Source: Deltaproteobacteria bacterium (lineage in GTDB: Bacteria > Desulfobacterota > JAFDIG01). Taken from it: a DNA stretch of 8,134 bases. Numbering within the stretch: position 1 is the stretch's first letter; every line of letters begins with the position of its first letter. The translations under genes and the position numbers were made by a program. Of the stretch, positions 5,568 to 8,134 are shown in pieces. Location of the stretch: the NCBI GenBank assembly GCA_019308145.1, contig JAFDIG010000194.1, forward strand, positions 1 to 8,134. The letters run 5' to 3'. The notes beneath the pieces are model-generated. The model saw only the letters and a program-made list of their open reading frames with translations, was not told the origin of the DNA and did no database searches.

Positions 5568-6570
5568 AGGAATTTCTGTAATAGGCGGAGGAAGCTGGGG
5601 CACAACACTTGCTCATCATTTAGCAACAAAAGGATTTAAAATAACCCTCTGGGTTAAAGAAGTAGAGGTTTGTACATCAATCAATACTAACCATGAAAAC
5701 CCTCTTTATCTTCCTAATGCTACACTTTCAGAAAATATCATTGCTACAAACGATATAAAAGATGCAATAGAAAAAAAAGAATTGATCATCTGGGTTGTCC
5801 CAGCACAATTTTTTCGTTCTGTTTTAAAAAAAGCGCTCCCCTTTATAAAAAGTTCTCAAATACATCTATCTGCCACAAAAGGAATAGAAAACAGCTCCCT
5901 TTTTACTATGTCTAAGCTTTTAAAAAGCCTTCTTTTACCTGAATGCCATGCAAAAATAGGCGTTCTTTCTGGCCCAAGTTTTGCGAAAGAAGTTTACCAA
6001 AAAAGATTTACTGCTGTAACCCTTGCTTTTGAAGATACAAAAATTGCAAAAGAAATTCAGAAAATATTATCTACTCCATACTTTAGAGTTTATACCCATA
6101 AAGATTTGATTGGAATAGAAATTGGTGGGGCTTTAAAAAATGTAATAGCAATTGCCGTAGGTATTCAGGAGAAGATCTCCCCTGGTTTAAATACAAGAGC
6201 TGCCCTTATTACCAGAGGTTTAAACGAGATCTCACGTCTCGGGAAAGCGATGGGCGGAGATGCTTTAACTTTTTTAGGACTCGCAGGTTTAGGAGATCTT
6301 ATTCTCACTTGTACTGGAACTCTTTCAAGAAACAGGCAAGTTGGTCTTTTACTTGGAGAAGGAAAAAAAATCGAAGATATACAAAAAGATATGAATATGG
6401 TGGCAGAAGGTATTGCTACTTCCCTTTCAGTACATAAACTTTCAAAAAAATATAATGTCCCTATGCCAATTTCTGAGGCTGTTTACCAGATAATCCATAA
6501 AAAGAAGGATATAGAACCTATCTTATCTAACCTCATAAAAAGAAAATTAAAAAGTGAGTTTCAATTTTAA
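5533..6570 (+). CDS. gpsA: Glycerol-3-phosphate dehydrogenase [NAD(P)+]
   Basis: Cytoplasmic enzyme that reduces dihydroxyacetone phosphate to sn-glycerol-3-phosphate, the backbone for phospholipid synthesis. In the 345-residue product the Rossmann nucleotide-binding motif GGGSWG is at 18-23. It is followed by SATKGIE (113-119), the substrate-pocket segment LSGPSFAKE (145-153) and the catalytic lysine in IGGALKN (Lys202). The C-terminal helical domain has TRGLNE (227-232) and GLAGLGDLILTCTG (249-262). These are the GpsA family signatures in order and nothing is missing. The start is uncertain. ATG 5533 has AAGG six bases upstream but gives about ten more N-terminal residues than usual. TTG 5548 lacks a ribosome binding site. 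An ATT at 5563, seven bases after AGGAG and overlapping the gyrA stop, would give the canonical N-terminus but needs a rare start codon. Every one of these overlaps gyrA, so the two genes are almost certainly co-transcribed. Confidence 0.95.
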   Translation: MLPPLLRRITIKGISVIGGGSWGTTLAHHLATKGFKITLWVKEVEVCTSINTNHENPLYLPNATLSENIIATNDIKDAIEKKELIIWVVPAQFFRSVLKKALPFIKSSQIHLSATKGIENSSLFTMSKLLKSLLLPECHAKIGVLSGPSFAKEVYQKRFTAVTLAFEDTKIAKEIQKILSTPYFRVYTHKDLIGIEIGGALKNVIAIAVGIQEKISPGLNTRAALITRGLNEISRLGKAMGGDALTFLGLAGLGDLILTCTGTLSRNRQVGLLLGEGKKIEDIQKDMNMVAEGIATSLSVHKLSKKYNVPMPISEAVYQIIHKKKDIEPILSNLIKRKLKSEFQF

Positions 6571-6587
6571 TAAAAAGAGAGGGAAAT

Positions 6588-8134
6588 ATGAAAATTAAGC
6601 TTGGATTTATAGGTTCATTTCCCATTCAAACTAAAATAGTAAAGGAGGTTGCCACCCTTTTTGAAGATGAAATAGAGTTGTTTATTGATTATGGTATACT
6701 CGAGGACGCCATTCCAAAGGCTAAGAGATTTGTATCAAAGGGCGCTGAAGTAATTGTGGCATTGGGTGGCACTGCTAAAATGTTAGAAAAAGAGATAGAT
6801 ATTCCTGTGATTAGCATAAAGATAGGTATACTTGATCTTATCAAGGCAATAGAGAATGCTAAAAAATTTGGTAACAACATTGGGCTTACAACTGAGGTAC
6901 CTATAAATGGATTAGAAATCATAGAGAAATTGTATGATATAAAAATAAAACAGATAATATTTTCTAACAAAAACGATTTTATCTATGGTATTACCTCTGC
7001 AATTAATGAAGGCACAGAAGTAATTATTGGAAAAAGTAATATTACTTTAGAAACCGCAGCTGAATATAAAATCAAAGGGGTTCTTGTAACATTTAGCAGG
7101 GAAAGTCTAACTGAGACCATTGAAGAGGCAATAAAAACAGCAAAAATGAGAAGAAAAGAGAAAGAACAATATCTTCGTTTGCAAACTATCTTCAACAGCC
7201 TTACAGAGGGAATTATAGCAATAGATAGAGAAGGTAGAATAACCGATTTCAATCATGCAGCAGAAACCATTTTTAAAGTAAAGTCTCATGAGGTTTTTGG
7301 GAAAAAGAGCTCAAACAAATTTCCAAAACTTAAATTAACAGAGATCCTTGAAGGTAAAAGTGATAGCAAAAATGAGATAATAAATATTGGACATACACAA
7401 ATCCTCTTTTCTGCCCTACCAGTGATTATGGGGAAAAATATTGTTGGAGCTGTAGCAACCTTAAGAAAGGCATCAGAGATACAAAAGATGGACAGCAAAA
7501 TCAGAAAAAAGATGGTATCAAGAGGCTTTGCTGCCCATTATACAATTGACCATTTCAGCACAAAAAGTTCTGTAATGAAAAAAGTTATAGATACGGCAAA
7601 AAAATATGCACCAACTGATTTTAATATCCTTCTTATTGGGGAAAGTGGAACAGGGAAGGAGGTTCTTGCTCAAAGTATACATCAGTTAAGCAAACGCAAA
7701 AAAGCTCCTTTTGTGGCGATAAATTGCTCAGTAGTGCCTGAGAACCTTCTTGAGAGCGAGCTTTTTGGTTATGAAGAAGGTGCTTTTACAGGTGCAAAAA
7801 AAGGTGGAAAATTGGGTCTTTTTGAAATAGCTCATGGAGGAACAATCTTTTTAGATGAAATCGGAAGTATGCCAGCAAAACTTCAGGCAAAACTCTTAAG
7901 GGTATTACAGGAAAAAGAAGTAATGCGGTTAGGTGGCGAACGGATCGTCCCTGTTGATGTTAGAGTTATCGCTGCAACAAATCAGGATATTGCTGAAGCA
8001 GTAAAGGATGGGAGATTCAGAAAAGACCTCTATTATCGCCTAAATGTTTTAACAATAAATTTACCTACCTTAAGGGAAAGGAAAGAAGATATCCCAGAAA
8101 TAATAGAGGTTATTATGCATGAACAGTGTAAAAA
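6588..8134 (+). CDS. PrpR_N-PAS-AAA+ sigma-54-dependent transcriptional activator (partial, runs off right edge)
   Basis: Enhancer-binding protein that would hydrolyse ATP to open promoters bound by sigma-54 RNA polymerase. The ATG at 6588 follows GAGAGGGA and lies 17 bases after the gpsA stop. All 515 codons in the window are open. Residues 1 to about 185 resemble the PrpR_N sensor domain (GAEVIVALGGTA at 52-63, IPVISI at 72-77). A charged helix (about 180-200) then leads to a PAS domain (about 197-295: FNSLTEGIIAIDREGRITDFN). The AAA+ domain has Walker A GESGTGKE (351-358), the sigma-54 contact loop GAFTGA (398-403), Walker B IFLDE (420-424), sensor ATN (463-465) and arginine-finger region FRKDLYYRLNV (477-487). 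The rest of the AAA+ domain and the expected C-terminal helix-turn-helix lie past the edge. The PrpR_N domain binds a small ligand in PrpR (2-methylcitrate), but no propionate genes are visible, so the name prpR is not justified. Confidence 0.93.
   Translation, partial: MKIKLGFIGSFPIQTKIVKEVATLFEDEIELFIDYGILEDAIPKAKRFVSKGAEVIVALGGTAKMLEKEIDIPVISIKIGILDLIKAIENAKKFGNNIGLTTEVPINGLEIIEKLYDIKIKQIIFSNKNDFIYGITSAINEGTEVIIGKSNITLETAAEYKIKGVLVTFSRESLTETIEEAIKTAKMRRKEKEQYLRLQTIFNSLTEGIIAIDREGRITDFNHAAETIFKVKSHEVFGKKSSNKFPKLKLTEILEGKSDSKNEIINIGHTQILFSALPVIMGKNIVGAVATLRKASEIQKMDSKIRKKMVSRGFAAHYTIDHFSTKSSVMKKVIDTAKKYAPTDFNILLIGESGTGKEVLAQSIHQLSKRKKAPFVAINCSVVPENLLESELFGYEEGAFTGAKKGGKLGLFEIAHGGTIFLDEIGSMPAKLQAKLLRVLQEKEVMRLGGERIVPVDVRVIAATNQDIAEAVKDGRFRKDLYYRLNVLTINLPTLRERKEDIPEIIEVIMHEQCK

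Noticed and set aside
6983..7498. Minus-strand open frames inside the sigma-54 activator gene
   Set aside because: They lie antisense to a clearly coding gene with intact PAS and AAA+ motifs and have no start signals or recognisable domains.
6588..8134. Naming the activator prpR
   Set aside because: The PrpR_N domain is shared by many regulators with different ligands, and no propionate or methylcitrate genes are visible.

Overview
This window looks like chromosomal DNA of an AT-rich, probably Gram-negative bacterium. The evidence is a type II signal peptide with a lipobox, an inner-membrane sensor kinase with a periplasmic loop, and a sigma-54-dependent activator. The phylum cannot be fixed from the sequence. 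The GyrA, GpsA and PrpR_N/sigma-54 proteins would fit a Nitrospirota-like or deltaproteobacteria-like lineage, but that is inference only.

Left part (1 to about 2555), all on the minus strand: a two-component operon made of an OmpR-family response regulator followed by a HAMP-containing sensor histidine kinase, with coupled stop and start codons (TAATG). Beyond a 228-base gap lies the start of a small lipoprotein gene that runs off the left edge. The ligand of the kinase cannot be read from the sequence.

Middle (2556 to 3142): a 587-base divergent intergenic region with no convincing gene but many regulatory-looking elements. It holds two good sigma-70-like promoters reading left toward the two-component operon and two candidates reading right toward gyrA. 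It also has a perfect 15-base dyad on the -35 element of the proximal leftward promoter, 10-base direct repeats 31 bases apart in the leader, and several stem-loops.

Right part (3143 to 8134), all on the plus strand, apparently one operon: gyrA (DNA gyrase subunit A), gpsA (glycerol-3-phosphate dehydrogenase) and the first 515 codons of a PrpR_N-PAS-AAA+ sigma-54 activator, which is cut by the right edge. The gyrA reading frame is split by an apparent one-base insertion at 3474/3475, a few codons before the catalytic tyrosine. Removing one A restores a normal 807-residue GyrA. This is either a base-level sequence error, a very recent mutation, or (less likely) a site of +1 ribosomal frameshifting.

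The gyrA-gpsA-activator order combines two housekeeping genes with a sigma-54 regulator that has no recognisable target genes here. I see no mobile element, CRISPR array, tRNA or rRNA, and no strong candidate for an entirely new system. The best leads are the gyrA frameshift, the unusual operon partner, and the layered regulatory region between the two divergent operons.
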